From Limnohabitans sp. INBF002 (GTDB taxonomy: Bacteria > Pseudomonadota > Gammaproteobacteria > Burkholderiales > Burkholderiaceae_C), in contig NZ_AP027055.1 of NCBI RefSeq assembly GCF_027924905.1, forward strand, positions 2,480,001 through 2,544,000: DNA of 64,000 nucleotides. Direction: 5' to 3'. The stretch's first letter is position 1, and every line of letters begins with the position of its first letter. Made by a program: the position numbers and the translations under genes. Shown here piece after piece: positions 25,959 through 35,185 of the stretch. Below the pieces are notes generated by a model. That model was not told where the DNA came from and searched no databases. It worked only from the letters and a program-made list of their open reading frames with translations.

Positions 25959-26441
25959 ATGTTTGAAGTGCTCGTATTCGTCTATGAAAACTACTGGCGA
26001 GGCGATGCGTGTCCCGAGCTAGAGCAGCTGGGCCGCAAACTCAGCGCTGCTGGTTTTAACGTAGAAGACATCCAACAAGCTTTGTCGTGGCTAGACGAGC
26101 TCAACTTGGCGTCGCACAAAACCGAGCTGATCGACATCAGCCAATCCGCACGCGAACACCACACCGAATCGGCCCACAGCATGCGCGTGTACTCGGTGGC
26201 CGAGCAAGACCACTTGGGCGCGGCTTGCTTGGGCTTCATCAACTTCCTTGAATCTGCGGATGTGCTATCGCCCCACATGCGCGAAATCGTGCTGGACCGC
26301 GCCATGGCCATCCCCGGTCACCCCATGGATTTGGACGACCTGAAGATCATTGTGTTGATGGTGTACTGGAGCATTGGCCTAGAGCCGGATGCGCTGGTGC
26401 TGGATGAGCTGTGCGACGACGCGGATCGCGTGGCGCATTAA
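25959..26441 (+). CDS. smg: Smg family protein (DUF494)
   Basis: 160 aa. I take ATG 25959 because the family starts MFEVLVFVYENYWRG; earlier in-frame starts (25914, 25944) add residues not seen in relatives. LEQLGRKLSAAGFNVEDIQQALSWLDEL and the C-terminal LDDLKIIVLMVYWSIG are conserved. The biochemical role is not known; the gene usually sits between dprA and topA. No topA is in view here: a terminator and the convergent secF gene follow. Confidence 0.92.
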   Translation: MFEVLVFVYENYWRGDACPELEQLGRKLSAAGFNVEDIQQALSWLDELNLASHKTELIDISQSAREHHTESAHSMRVYSVAEQDHLGAACLGFINFLESADVLSPHMREIVLDRAMAIPGHPMDLDDLKIIVLMVYWSIGLEPDALVLDELCDDADRVAH

Positions 26442-26466
26442 GCCAATTTAGACAAACCACAGACAC

Positions 26467-26496
26467 AAAAAAGCCGGTTCACAAACCGGCTTTTTT
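26467..26496. terminator. Bidirectional terminator between smg and secF
   Basis: Stem AAAAAAGCCGGTT (26467-26479) / AACCGGCTTTTTT (26484-26496) with a four-base loop. A and T tracts on both sides let it stop both the dprA-smg and the yajC-secD-secF transcripts. Confidence 0.92.
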
Positions 26497-26514
26497 CATG
26501 GGCAGCGCAGAGGT

Positions 26515-27468
26515 TTAAACCACCGCACCCGAATTTTCGTCATCCGGATCGCCCGCCACTTTGGTGGTGTGTTTGATCAGGTCTTCACGGCGAATGCCCA
26601 GCCACATGGCGATGGCTGCGGCCACGAACACCGATGAGTAAATGCCAAAGCAAATGCCGATGGTCAGCGCCAGCGCAAAGTAGTGCAAGGTGGCACCGCC
26701 AAACAACAACATAGACAACACCATGAGCTGCGTACAACCGTGGGTGATGATGGTGCGGCTGATGGTGGAGGTGATGGCGTTGTCGATGATCTCAACCGTG
26801 TCCATCTTGCGAAAGCGACGGAAGTTCTCACGGATACGGTCAAAGATCACCACCGATTCGTTCACTGAGTAGCCCAGCACAGCCAACACGGCAGCCAACA
26901 CGGGCAGCGAGAACTCCCACTGGAAGAACGCGAAGAAGCCCAAGATGATGACCACGTCGTGCAAGTTCGCAATGATGGCAGCCACCGCAAACTTCCACTC
27001 AAAGCGCATGGCCAAATAAATCATGATGCCCACAATCACAAAGGCCAAAGCCTTGAGGCCGTCAACCGCCAACTCGTCGCCCACTTGGGGGCCAACAAAT
27101 TCGGTGCGGCGCAGTTGCACATTGGCATCGGTGGTTTTGAGTGCATTCAGCACTTGTTCGCTTTGCTGGGCAGAGCTTTGGCCTTTGACCGCAGGCATGC
27201 GGATCATCACATCGCGGGCGGTGCCAAAGTTTTGCACTTGCACGTCGGAGAAACCGAGCTTGGCGATTTGGTCGCGAACGGCATTGAGGTCAGCAGGCTG
27301 GCTGTAGCTGACTTCCATCAGCGTGCCGCCCGTGAACTCCACCGACAGGTGCAGGCCACGGCTGAACAAAAAGAACACCGCCGCCAAAAACGTGATGAAC
27401 GAGATGGCGTTGAACGCCACCGCGTGCTTCATGAACGGGATGTCTTTACGGATTTTGAAAAATTCCAT
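26515..27468 (-). CDS. secF: Protein translocase subunit SecF
   Basis: 317 aa with six membrane helices. FFKIRKDIPFMKHAVAFNAIS at the start, the large periplasmic loop with LHLSVEFTGGTLMEVSYSQPAD, then ALAFVIVGIMIYLAMRFEWKFAVAAI and NESVVIFDRIRENFRRFR (the RND-type SecDF signature) and SRTIITHGCTQLMVLSMLLFGG. With SecD it uses the proton gradient to help pull proteins across the inner membrane. Last gene of yajC-secD-secF, 30 bp after secD. Confidence 0.97.
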   Translation of the reverse strand: MEFFKIRKDIPFMKHAVAFNAISFITFLAAVFFLFSRGLHLSVEFTGGTLMEVSYSQPADLNAVRDQIAKLGFSDVQVQNFGTARDVMIRMPAVKGQSSAQQSEQVLNALKTTDANVQLRRTEFVGPQVGDELAVDGLKALAFVIVGIMIYLAMRFEWKFAVAAIIANLHDVVIILGFFAFFQWEFSLPVLAAVLAVLGYSVNESVVIFDRIRENFRRFRKMDTVEIIDNAITSTISRTIITHGCTQLMVLSMLLFGGATLHYFALALTIGICFGIYSSVFVAAAIAMWLGIRREDLIKHTTKVAGDPDDENSGAVV

Positions 27469-27498
27469 GACTCAAATCTCTTTCTTGTCGCTAAGCGA

Positions 27499-29352
27499 TC
27501 AGGCGCGCCACACGGTGCCAATGGACACGCTTTGCAATTTCTTTTGGCGGCCATACCAAACGTTGACCAAGCCACGCGAGAAGAACACCGCAGAGAACAT
27601 GCTGGTCAAAATGCCCAAGCAATGCACCACGGCAAAGCCGCGCACAGGACCAGAGCCAAAGGCCAACAAGGCCAAGCCCGCAATCAAGGTGGTGACGTTG
27701 GAGTCAAGGATGGTGGCCCAAGCGCGGTCGTAACCGGCGTGGATAGCCGACTGCGCTGACGCACCGTTGCGCAACTCTTCGCGCACGCGTTCGTTGATGA
27801 GCACGTTGGCGTCAATCGCCATACCCAACACCAAAGCCATCGCGGCCATGCCGGGCAAAGTGAGCGTGGCTTGCAACATGGAAAGCACCGCCACCAAGAG
27901 CAACAAGTTCACCGCCAAAGCCACGCTAGAGAACACACCAAACAACATGTAATAGATACACATGAAGGCGGTCACGGCCACAAAGCCCCAAGTGACGGAG
28001 TCAAAACCTTTAGCAATGTTTTCAGCGCCCAGGCTTGGACCGATGGTGCGTTCTTCAATGATTTCCATCGGTGCTGCCAGCGAGCCCGCGCGCAACAACA
28101 ACGCGGTGTCGTTGGCTTCCACGGTGCTCATGCGACCCGAAATTTGCACACGACCACCGCCGATTTCGCTGCGAATCACAGGCGCAGTGACGACTTCGCC
28201 CTTGCCTTTTTCAAACAGCAAGATGGCCATGCGTTTGCCCACGCTTTCACGCGTCACGTCTTTGAAGATGCGTGCGCCTTTGGCGTCGAGCGTCAGGTGC
28301 ACTGCCGCTTCTTGGTTTTGGTTGTCAAAGCCGGGTTGGGCATCGGTGAGGTTTTCGCCAGTCAAGATGACTTGCTTTTTCACAATCACCGCTTGGCCGC
28401 CGCGGTCCATGAAGCGCTCTGTGCCAAACGGCACGGGGCCATTGCCGAATTCGGCAGAACGGGCTTCGGCGCTGTCGTCCACCATGCGGATTTCCAGCGT
28501 GGCGGTGCGGCCCAAAATGTCTTTGGCTTTGGCCGTGTCTTGCACGCCTGGCAGTTGCACCACGATGCGGTCGGTGCCTTGCTGTTGAATCACGGGCTCG
28601 GCCACGCCAAGTTCGTTGATTCGGTTGTGCAAAGTGGTGATGTTTTGCTTGATCGCTTGCTCTTGCACGCGCTTGGCAGCCACAGGGTTGATCACCGCTG
28701 TGAGCTTGACGTCAGCGCCATCGGGGGCACTGGTGGTTTGCAAATCCAAGAACTGGTCTTGAATCACGCGTTGTGCTGCTTCGAGGGTTTCCATGTCGCG
28801 GAAACGAATCTCGATGGTTTGGTTGTTGCGGCTGATGCCGCTGTGGCGCACGTTCTTTTCACGCAAGCCGGTGCGAATGTCACCAGCCAAAGATTCGGCC
28901 TTTTTGGTCAGAGCAGCAGGCATGTCCACTTGCAACATGAAGTGCACGCCACCGCGCAAATCCAAACCCAAATACATGGGTGCTGCATTGAGCGAGGTCA
29001 GCCACGCGGGTGAGCGGGCCAACAAATTCAAAGCCACAACGTACGAGGCATCGTTCGCGTCGGGCACCAAGGCATGCTGTATCGCGTCCTTGGCTTTGAG
29101 CTGGTTGTCCGTGCTGTCAAAGCGCACTTTGAGCGAGCCGTTGTCCAACGTGACCACATCGGGGCTGAGGTTGGCAGCCGCCAAAGCAGCTTGCACACGG
29201 TCTTGCACCGCCAGGTCAACTTTGACGGACGACTTGGCAGCCGACACCTGCACCGCAGGCGCTTCGCCAAAAAAGTTAGGCAGCGTGTAGATGCTGCCAA
29301 CCAACAAAGCGATCACGATGATCGCGTACTTCCAAAGGGGGTAACGGTTCAT
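27499..29352 (-). CDS. secD: Protein translocase subunit SecD
   Basis: 617 aa. One N-terminal helix (MNRYPLWKYAIIVIALLVGSIYTLPNFFGE), the periplasmic P1 region with LGLDLRGGVHFMLQVDM, RIVVQLPGVQDTAKAKDILGRTATLEIRMV, then five helices from about residue 450 with MALVLGMAIDANVLINERVREELRNG and DSNVTTLIAGLALLAFGSGPVRGFAVVHCLGI. Typical betaproteobacterial length. Middle gene of yajC-secD-secF. Confidence 0.97.
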   Translation of the reverse strand: MNRYPLWKYAIIVIALLVGSIYTLPNFFGEAPAVQVSAAKSSVKVDLAVQDRVQAALAAANLSPDVVTLDNGSLKVRFDSTDNQLKAKDAIQHALVPDANDASYVVALNLLARSPAWLTSLNAAPMYLGLDLRGGVHFMLQVDMPAALTKKAESLAGDIRTGLREKNVRHSGISRNNQTIEIRFRDMETLEAAQRVIQDQFLDLQTTSAPDGADVKLTAVINPVAAKRVQEQAIKQNITTLHNRINELGVAEPVIQQQGTDRIVVQLPGVQDTAKAKDILGRTATLEIRMVDDSAEARSAEFGNGPVPFGTERFMDRGGQAVIVKKQVILTGENLTDAQPGFDNQNQEAAVHLTLDAKGARIFKDVTRESVGKRMAILLFEKGKGEVVTAPVIRSEIGGGRVQISGRMSTVEANDTALLLRAGSLAAPMEIIEERTIGPSLGAENIAKGFDSVTWGFVAVTAFMCIYYMLFGVFSSVALAVNLLLLVAVLSMLQATLTLPGMAAMALVLGMAIDANVLINERVREELRNGASAQSAIHAGYDRAWATILDSNVTTLIAGLALLAFGSGPVRGFAVVHCLGILTSMFSAVFFSRGLVNVWYGRQKKLQSVSIGTVWRA

Positions 29353-29380
29353 GATCGCTTCGTCGTCTCGTGGCTAAAAA

Positions 29381-29710
29381 TTACAAAGTACCTTTGGGCA
29401 GCACTTGCACCACGGCTTGGCGTTGCAATTGCACTTCCACGCCAGCCGCGATTTCAATGGTCACCGTGGCTTCAGCCAACTTGGTCACCTTGCCGAGCAA
29501 GCCGCCAGCAGTGGCGATTTCGTCGCCTTTGGCGATGGCCTCGATCATGGCTTTGTGTTCTTTTTGACGCTTCATTTGTGGACGAATCATCACGAAGTAC
29601 AACACCACAAACATCAACACCAAAGGCAACATGCCTTGGAGAGAAGACATGATGTCGTTGCCTGCAGCAGCGGCAGGAGCGGTTTGGGCAAAAGCAGAAG
29701 AAATCAACAC
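29381..29710 (-). CDS. yajC: Preprotein translocase subunit YajC, GTG start
   Basis: 109 aa. I place the start at GTG 29710, which has GGAG seven bases upstream; the protein then begins LISSAFAQTAPAAAAG, as in other betaproteobacterial YajC. A longer frame exists upstream from a TTG at 29749 but lacks a ribosome site. One membrane helix (about residues 24-42, LPLVLMFVVLYFVMI) is followed by RPQMKRQKEHKAMIEAIAKGDEIATAGGLLGKVTKL. YajC associates with SecDF. The tgt gene that often precedes it is absent; the convergent end is 29798 onward on the same strand (IOR gene upstream). Confidence 0.93.
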   Translation of the reverse strand: MLISSAFAQTAPAAAAGNDIMSSLQGMLPLVLMFVVLYFVMIRPQMKRQKEHKAMIEAIAKGDEIATAGGLLGKVTKLAEATVTIEIAAGVEVQLQRQAVVQVLPKGTL

Positions 29711-29717
29711 GGTCAAA

Positions 29718-29721
29718 CTCC
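29718..29721 (-). promoter_or_regulatory. Shine-Dalgarno GGAG that fixes the GTG start of yajC
   Basis: On the minus strand GGAG is followed by seven bases (TTTGACC) and GTG. This favours the 109-aa product over the longer open frame. Confidence 0.6.
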
Positions 29722-29797
29722 AAATTGAGGGACGGCTGCCAGGGTGCAAAACGCCCTAGCAGACCAACCGCGGATTGTATGCGGCTGGCTTAGTTTC

Positions 29798-32700
29798 TCA
29801 GTTCTGAGTCGACCACTGGGCTTTCAAGCTGTTCCACTTCTCACGGGCAGCCGCCAAGTGGCGCGCTTTGACATGGCCAAATCCCTTGATTTGTTCAGGG
29901 ATTCGCGCGATCTCGACCGCCAACGCATGGTTGCTGGCGTTGAGCTGGCTCACCAACACATCCACGCTTGTGCGGTATTGCTGGATGAGGGCACGCTCGG
30001 TGCGGCGCTCTTCGGTGTACCCAAACACATCCAGAGCGCTGCCTCTGAGCCACTTGAAATGTTTGAGCACTTTGAAGCCCGTGAGCATGAGCGGTCCAAA
30101 CTTTTGCTTTTGCAATTCGCCCTTGGCGTTGGTCTTGGCGGTCAACGGCGGGGCCAAGTGGTAGTTGAGCGTGTAGTTGCCTTCGAACATCCCGTCGATC
30201 TTTTGCAAGAAAGCGGTGTCGGTGTGCAAGCGCGCCACTTCGTACTCATCTTTGTAGGCCATGAGTTTGAAGAGGTTGCGCGCCACGGCTTCGGTCAGCG
30301 TGGTTTTGTGCAGCGGTGCCTCCGCCTCACGCACACGGTCAACCACCGCACGGTAGCGGTTGGCATAAGCCGCGTTTTGGTAGTCAGTGAGAAATGCCAC
30401 GCGCTTGGCAATGAGCGCATCGACGCCTTCAGGCTTGTGGAATTGCACCACTTGCGCGGGCGCGAGCAACGCTTGCACAGCCTCCCAATGCACCGCGCAA
30501 TGACGGCCCCATTCAAACGCGGCTTTGTTTTGTGCAACGGCCATGTCGTTGAGTTCCATCGCGCGCATCAAGGCTTCGCGTCCCAATGGGACCCAACCTT
30601 TTTGCCAAGCAAAACCCAAGACCATGGGGTTCACAAAAATGCTGTCGCCCAGCACTTGCGTGGCCACGCGGTCTGCGTCAAAGGCGCTCACGCCCTCGGT
30701 ACCCACGGTGTGCACGATTTCGGCCACGCACGCTTCGCCTGGGTTCTCCCAGTTGGCGTTGCGCACAAAAGCTGCGGTGGGTGCGCTGTGCGCGTTGAGC
30801 GCCACATGGGTGCGACCGGCACGCATGCGTTGCAAGGTTTCTTTGCCGGCCACCACGATGGGGTCGCAACCAATCACGAGGTCTGCCGCAGCAAGACCCA
30901 CACGCGTGGTACGAATGTCATCTGGGTGGTTGGCAATCAACACATGGCTCCAAGTGGCTCCGCCTTTTTGCGCCAGACCCGCTGCGTCTTGCGTGACCAC
31001 GCCTTTGCCTTCGATGTGCGCGGCCATGCCCAACAACTGGCCAATGGTGATGACACCCGTGCCACCCACCCCTGCCACCACCATGCCCCACGCGTGGGTG
31101 GTATCGGGCAGCTTGGGTTCGGGCAATTCAAGCGCAGGCAGTGCCATGCGCGACACGCCCTTGGCTTTCTTTTTCAAGCTGCCGCCTTCCACCGTGACGA
31201 AGCTCGGGCAAAAGCCTTTCACGCAACTGATGTCTTTGTTGCACGTGCTTTGGTTGATGGTGCGTTTGCGACCGAACTCGGTTTCGAGTGGCTCCACGCT
31301 CATGCAGTTGCTTTGCACGCCGCAGTCGCCGCAGCCTTCGCACACGAGTTCGTTGATCATCACGCGCACGGCTGGATCGGCCATGGTGCCGCGTTTGCGA
31401 CGGCGGCGTTTTTCGGTGGCGCAAGTTTGGTCATAAATGATGACCGTGCAGCCTTTGATCTCGCGCATCTCGCGTTGGATGCGGTCTAGCTCATCGCGGT
31501 GGAACACCGCCACGCCATCGACCAAACCCACGCCTTCGTATTTCTCGGGCTCATCCGTCACCACGGTGATGCGTTGCGCGCCTTCGGCCTTCATGCTTTG
31601 CGCGATTTGCAAAACACTGTGACCTTCTGGCCGTTCGCCCACGCGTTGGCCACCCGTCATCGCCACCGCATCGTTGTAGAGCAGCTTGTAGGTGATGTTC
31701 ACACCCGCTGCAATGCTTTGGCGAATCGCCAGGATGCCGCTGTGGAAGTAAGTGCCATCGCCCAAGTTGGCGAAGATGTGTTGGTCGTTCACAAACGGTT
31801 GCTGGCCCACCCAAGGCACGCCCTCGCCACCCATTTGTGTGAAGCCATGGGTGTCGCGGTCCATCCACAACACCATGAAGTGACAGCCAATGCCCGCCAT
31901 CGCGCGTGAGCCTTCGGGCACTTTGGTCGAGGTGTTGTGCGGACAGCCGGAACAGAACCAAGGCATGCGGTCAACCTTTAAGGTGACCGCCGTCATGGCT
32001 TGTTCTTTGGCCGTGATGATGGCCAGCTGCGCGTTGATGCGTGCGGTGGTATCGGCATCCACGCCGAGCTTCAAGACGCGTTGTGCAATCGCCTTGGCAA
32101 TGAGTGCGGGGTTCAAGTCGGCATTGGCGCGCAACAAGGTGTTGGCGCTGGGGTTGGGCATGGACCATTCGCCGCCACCGCCGAAGAGGCTGTCTGGCCC
32201 TTGGTCACCGCCCATGTCGTTGAACTTACCCAGCACATTGGGGCGCACATCAGCGCGCCAGTTGTACAGCTCTTCTTTGAGTTGGTACTCAATGACTTGG
32301 CGCTTTTCTTCAATCACCAAAATTTCTTGCAAGCCCTGGGCAAACTCGCGTGTGAGCTGCGCGTCCAGCGGCCACACCACAGCCACCTTGTGCAAACGAA
32401 TACCGAGGCGACGACACGTGGCATCGTCCAGCCCCAAGTCAAGCAAAGCTTGGCGCGTGTCGTTGTAGGCCTTGCCACTGGTGATCAAGCCCAAACGGTC
32501 ATTCGGTCCTTCGATGACGTTGTGGTTCAAACGGTTGGCGCGCACATACGCAAGGGCCGCATACCACTTGTAGTCAAACAAACGCGCTTCTTGTTCCAAC
32601 GCGGTGTCAGGCCAACGGATGTGCAAGCCACCCGCAGGCATTTCAAACTCAGGGATGACGATGTTCACGCGGTGCGGGTCAATCACCGCGGTGGAGCTGG

Positions 32701-33358
32701 ACTCCACAATTTCTTGAATCGTCTTCATGCCCGACCACACACCGCTGAAACGGCTCATGGCAATCGCGTGCAAACCCAAATCCAAAATTTCTTGCACGCT
32801 GCTCGGAAAGAACACGGGCGTGCCGCAGGCTTTGAAAATGTGGTCGCTTTGGTGAACAGCGGTGGAGCTTTTGGCCACATGGTCGTCACCAGCAATCGCC
32901 AGCACGCCACCCCACGGGGTGGTGCCTGCCATGTTGGCGTGTTTGAACACATCCGAGCAACGGTCCACGCCCGGGCCCTTGCCATACCAAATGCCAAACA
33001 CACCATCAAACTTGTTGCTGCCTTGTGGCGCAAACCCAAGTTGCTGCGTGCCCCACAACGCGGTAGCCGCCAACTCTTCGTTGACACCCGGCTGAAACAC
33101 AATGTTTTGCGCTTCTAAGTAAGGCTTGGCTTTCCACAACGATTGGTCATACGTGCCCAGGGGTGACCCGCGATAACCGCTGATAAAGCCGGCTGTGTTT
33201 TTGCCTTGCAGCGCATCGCGTTGGCGCTGCAACATGGGCAGCTTGACCAGCGCTTGCACACCACTCATGAACGCACGGCCCACATCGAGGCTGTATTTGT
33301 CGTCCAGCGTCACGGTGTCCAGGGCGCGGCGAAGGGAATCGGACATGGGTGCGTTCAT
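29798..33358 (-). CDS. Indolepyruvate ferredoxin oxidoreductase, fused large aerobic type (IorAB-like)
   Basis: 1186 aa from ATG 33358, which has GGAG six bases upstream. Order: pyrimidine-binding domain at about 45-400; a GCPH cluster near 471; thiamine diphosphate site NLGDGTYFHSGILA to YNDAVAMTGG (531-570); a ferredoxin-like cysteine group (CEGCGDCG...C, 673-717); a gamma domain starting VVAGVGGTGVITIGQLLGM (760); and a C-terminal helical region ending near 1186. This fused enzyme oxidatively decarboxylates 2-oxo acids (indolepyruvate, phenylpyruvate and perhaps branched-chain ones) to acyl-CoA. The divergent Lrp/AsnC regulator fits amino-acid-responsive control. An upstream in-frame extension to 33487 overlaps the promoter region and is rejected. 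Confidence 0.93.
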   Translation of the reverse strand: MNAPMSDSLRRALDTVTLDDKYSLDVGRAFMSGVQALVKLPMLQRQRDALQGKNTAGFISGYRGSPLGTYDQSLWKAKPYLEAQNIVFQPGVNEELAATALWGTQQLGFAPQGSNKFDGVFGIWYGKGPGVDRCSDVFKHANMAGTTPWGGVLAIAGDDHVAKSSTAVHQSDHIFKACGTPVFFPSSVQEILDLGLHAIAMSRFSGVWSGMKTIQEIVESSSTAVIDPHRVNIVIPEFEMPAGGLHIRWPDTALEQEARLFDYKWYAALAYVRANRLNHNVIEGPNDRLGLITSGKAYNDTRQALLDLGLDDATCRRLGIRLHKVAVVWPLDAQLTREFAQGLQEILVIEEKRQVIEYQLKEELYNWRADVRPNVLGKFNDMGGDQGPDSLFGGGGEWSMPNPSANTLLRANADLNPALIAKAIAQRVLKLGVDADTTARINAQLAIITAKEQAMTAVTLKVDRMPWFCSGCPHNTSTKVPEGSRAMAGIGCHFMVLWMDRDTHGFTQMGGEGVPWVGQQPFVNDQHIFANLGDGTYFHSGILAIRQSIAAGVNITYKLLYNDAVAMTGGQRVGERPEGHSVLQIAQSMKAEGAQRITVVTDEPEKYEGVGLVDGVAVFHRDELDRIQREMREIKGCTVIIYDQTCATEKRRRRKRGTMADPAVRVMINELVCEGCGDCGVQSNCMSVEPLETEFGRKRTINQSTCNKDISCVKGFCPSFVTVEGGSLKKKAKGVSRMALPALELPEPKLPDTTHAWGMVVAGVGGTGVITIGQLLGMAAHIEGKGVVTQDAAGLAQKGGATWSHVLIANHPDDIRTTRVGLAAADLVIGCDPIVVAGKETLQRMRAGRTHVALNAHSAPTAAFVRNANWENPGEACVAEIVHTVGTEGVSAFDADRVATQVLGDSIFVNPMVLGFAWQKGWVPLGREALMRAMELNDMAVAQNKAAFEWGRHCAVHWEAVQALLAPAQVVQFHKPEGVDALIAKRVAFLTDYQNAAYANRYRAVVDRVREAEAPLHKTTLTEAVARNLFKLMAYKDEYEVARLHTDTAFLQKIDGMFEGNYTLNYHLAPPLTAKTNAKGELQKQKFGPLMLTGFKVLKHFKWLRGSALDVFGYTEERRTERALIQQYRTSVDVLVSQLNASNHALAVEIARIPEQIKGFGHVKARHLAAAREKWNSLKAQWSTQN

Positions 33359-33396
33359 CGGTGTCTCCGTTTGTTTTGTGTTTGAAGCAAAGTGTA

Positions 33397-33408
33397 GGGT
33401 TGCAACCC
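33397..33408. promoter_or_regulatory. 12-bp perfect palindrome GGGTTGCAACCC in the IOR/Lrp intergenic region
   Basis: Self-complementary 12-mer 38 bp upstream of the oxidoreductase start. Candidate binding site for the divergent Lrp/AsnC regulator or another factor. It is unlike the AT-rich Lrp consensus, so the assignment is open. Confidence 0.35.
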
Positions 33409-33452
33409 AGATAAAGGTTTGCGTTTTTCGCTCTAAATCACCCCCTTTGCGC

Positions 33453-33472
33453 AAGATTCTTTCTAAAATCTT
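33453..33472. promoter_or_regulatory. Inverted repeat AAGATT-N8-AATCTT, candidate Lrp/AsnC operator
   Basis: 20 bp, perfect six-base arms with an AT-rich centre, ending 27 bp before the TTG start of the regulator. Lrp-family operators are AT-rich imperfect palindromes of about 15 bp, often overlapping the regulator's own promoter. Use in vivo is inferred. Confidence 0.4.
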
Positions 33473-33487
33473 CACTAAACGAAACAA

Positions 33488-33492
33488 AGGAG
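33488..33492 (+). promoter_or_regulatory. Shine-Dalgarno AGGAG that fixes the TTG start of the Lrp/AsnC gene
   Basis: AGGAG lies seven bases before TTG 33500. No ATG or GTG near the beginning of the domain has such a site. Confidence 0.65.
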
Positions 33493-33499
33493 CGCAAGC

Positions 33500-33976
33500 T
33501 TGGAAACACTCGACAAGTTTGATCTTGCCATCTTGGGCGAATTACAAGCCGATGCACGCCTGACCAATGCAGAGTTGGCGCAACGCGTGGGCCTGAGCGC
33601 CGCGCCATGTTGGCGGCGTGTGCGTGTGCTCGAAGAAGAGGGTTACATCACGGGCTACCGCGCTGAAATCAACCGCCACAAAATTGGTTTGGGCGTGTTG
33701 GCATTTGTGCGCGTGGATGCCGAACGCAACACGGGCGATGTGGCGCGCAAACTCGAAGTGGCGATTCGCAAAATTCCAGAAATCGTGGCTTGCCACTACA
33801 TCAGCGGCACCGGCACGTTTGAGCTGCAAGTGGTGTCTCAAGACTTAGAAAGCTTCAGCCAATTTGCACGCGAGGTGCTGATCAACTTGCCGCATGTGAA
33901 AGACATTCACACCAGTTTTTCCTTGGGCGAAGTCAAAGCCAGCGGCGCTTTGCCACTGACGCATTTGAAAAAATAA
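33500..33976 (+). CDS. Lrp/AsnC family transcriptional regulator, TTG start
   Basis: 158 aa. Residues 1-60 are the winged helix (LDKFDLAILGELQADARLTNAELAQRVGLSAAPCWRRVRVLEEEGYI), the rest the RAM ligand domain (ISGTGTFELQVVSQDLESFSQFAREVL). Such proteins sense amino acids and regulate a neighbouring amino-acid gene. The oxidoreductase for aromatic 2-oxo acids is divergent at 141 bp, with two palindromes between them, so that gene is the probable target. It ends 12 bp before the convergent mltA stop. Confidence 0.93.
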   Translation: METLDKFDLAILGELQADARLTNAELAQRVGLSAAPCWRRVRVLEEEGYITGYRAEINRHKIGLGVLAFVRVDAERNTGDVARKLEVAIRKIPEIVACHYISGTGTFELQVVSQDLESFSQFAREVLINLPHVKDIHTSFSLGEVKASGALPLTHLKK

Positions 33977-33988
33977 GTCAGCGTCCGG

Positions 33989-35185
33989 TCACTTGGGCCA
34001 CAACACCCACAAACGCAGGCCCTGCTTCATGCGACCCGCAAAGTCGCCAGCCTCTGGCCCTGTGCCGGCAAAGTAATCGGCACGCACCGCGCCCACGATG
34101 GCGCTGCCGGTGTCTTGCGCAAACACCAAGCGCTGCAGGTTGGCATTGGGGCCCGCACTGGCCAACCAAACCGGCGTGCCATAAGGGATCGAATCTTTGT
34201 CCACCGCAATGGAGCGGCCAGAGGTCAAGGGCACGCCTTGTGCGCCGCGCGGACCCAAGTCGGCCTCGGCGGCACTGCGAACTTCCTCGCGGAAAAACAC
34301 ATAGCGGGGGTTGCTCCACAACATCTCTTGCACCAAGCGCGGGTTGCTTTGTTGTGTGCTGACAATCCAGGCTTTGATGCCGGGCCAAGAGGCATCACGA
34401 ATCAAGCCGCGGTCCAACAACCAACGGCCCACGCTTTGGTAGGGCTGTTCGTTCGAACCTGCAAACGCCAAGCGCACGATGCGCGTGGTGCCATCGGGGT
34501 TGGCGATGCGCACGCGGCCCGAACCTTGGATGTGCAACACCAAGGCGTCAATCGGGTCAGCGAGCCACGCCACTTCTCGGCCACGCAAAGCATCACGCGC
34601 TTGAGGGTTGGTGTCGATCTCTTGTCGGCTGAACCAAGGGCGGCCTGCGCGGCGCGCTTCGGCCAAGCCCTCGGGCGGTGCGTACAAAGGCACTTCAAAA
34701 CCGGGGCGCATTTGGGCCGACGCATCAAACAACGGCTCGTAATAGCTGGTGAGCAAACCGTCGCTCGCACCATCCAAAGATTCAACCCGATACGGCTGCA
34801 AGCGGCCCATCATCCACAGGCGGCGGTCATCGTCGCTGCCCAGCATGAGCTGACGCACATCTTTGCAAAGAGGCGCAAACAAAGGGCCAGGGCGTTCGCA
34901 GTTTTGCAGCCACGCATTCCATGCGTCTTGCATTTGGTCGTTTTGCCAGCCAGGCACCTCGCTCCACGACGCAGCCACCCAGCGGCTGCGATAACTTTGC
35001 TGCGGGCTAGGTGTGCCAGGCGTGCCTGCCAAGCTGCCTGTCGTGCGCGGCGCATCCGCAGGGGTGCGCGCAGCTGAAGGCGGCGTGCGTCCGTAGTCGC
35101 TCACAGGTGCATGGCGCGTGGTGCCGCAAGCCACCAAGCTTCCTACAATCAAGGCCCACGTCAAACGCCACAGGATTTGTCTCAT
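33989..35185 (-). CDS. mltA: Membrane-bound lytic murein transglycosylase A
   Basis: 398 aa from ATG 35185. Signal peptide with lipobox LVAC (Cys about 19), so an outer-membrane lipoprotein. The MltA domain includes TSYYEPLFDAS, WLADPIDALVLHIQGSGRVRI and LAFAGSNEQPYQSVGRWLLDRG; the C-terminal 3D domain has PLTSGRSIAVDKDSIPYGTPVWL and FAQDTGSAIVGAVRADYFAGTGPEAGDFAG with its three aspartates. It cleaves glycan strands to anhydro-muropeptides. A longer frame upstream crosses the divergent small gene and would bury the signal peptide. The two start codons overlap (CATG), which is unusual; mltA has no evident Shine-Dalgarno. Confidence 0.94.
   Translation of the reverse strand: MRQILWRLTWALIVGSLVACGTTRHAPVSDYGRTPPSAARTPADAPRTTGSLAGTPGTPSPQQSYRSRWVAASWSEVPGWQNDQMQDAWNAWLQNCERPGPLFAPLCKDVRQLMLGSDDDRRLWMMGRLQPYRVESLDGASDGLLTSYYEPLFDASAQMRPGFEVPLYAPPEGLAEARRAGRPWFSRQEIDTNPQARDALRGREVAWLADPIDALVLHIQGSGRVRIANPDGTTRIVRLAFAGSNEQPYQSVGRWLLDRGLIRDASWPGIKAWIVSTQQSNPRLVQEMLWSNPRYVFFREEVRSAAEADLGPRGAQGVPLTSGRSIAVDKDSIPYGTPVWLASAGPNANLQRLVFAQDTGSAIVGAVRADYFAGTGPEAGDFAGRMKQGLRLWVLWPK

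Noticed and set aside
29744..31489. 581-codon open frame on the plus strand
   Set aside because: Antisense to the C-terminal half of the indolepyruvate oxidoreductase; the composition (many His, Arg, Gln) is that of a shadow frame.
33359..33487. Extension of the indolepyruvate oxidoreductase to 33487
   Set aside because: It would translate through both palindromes and the intergenic region; ATG 33358 has a good ribosome site.
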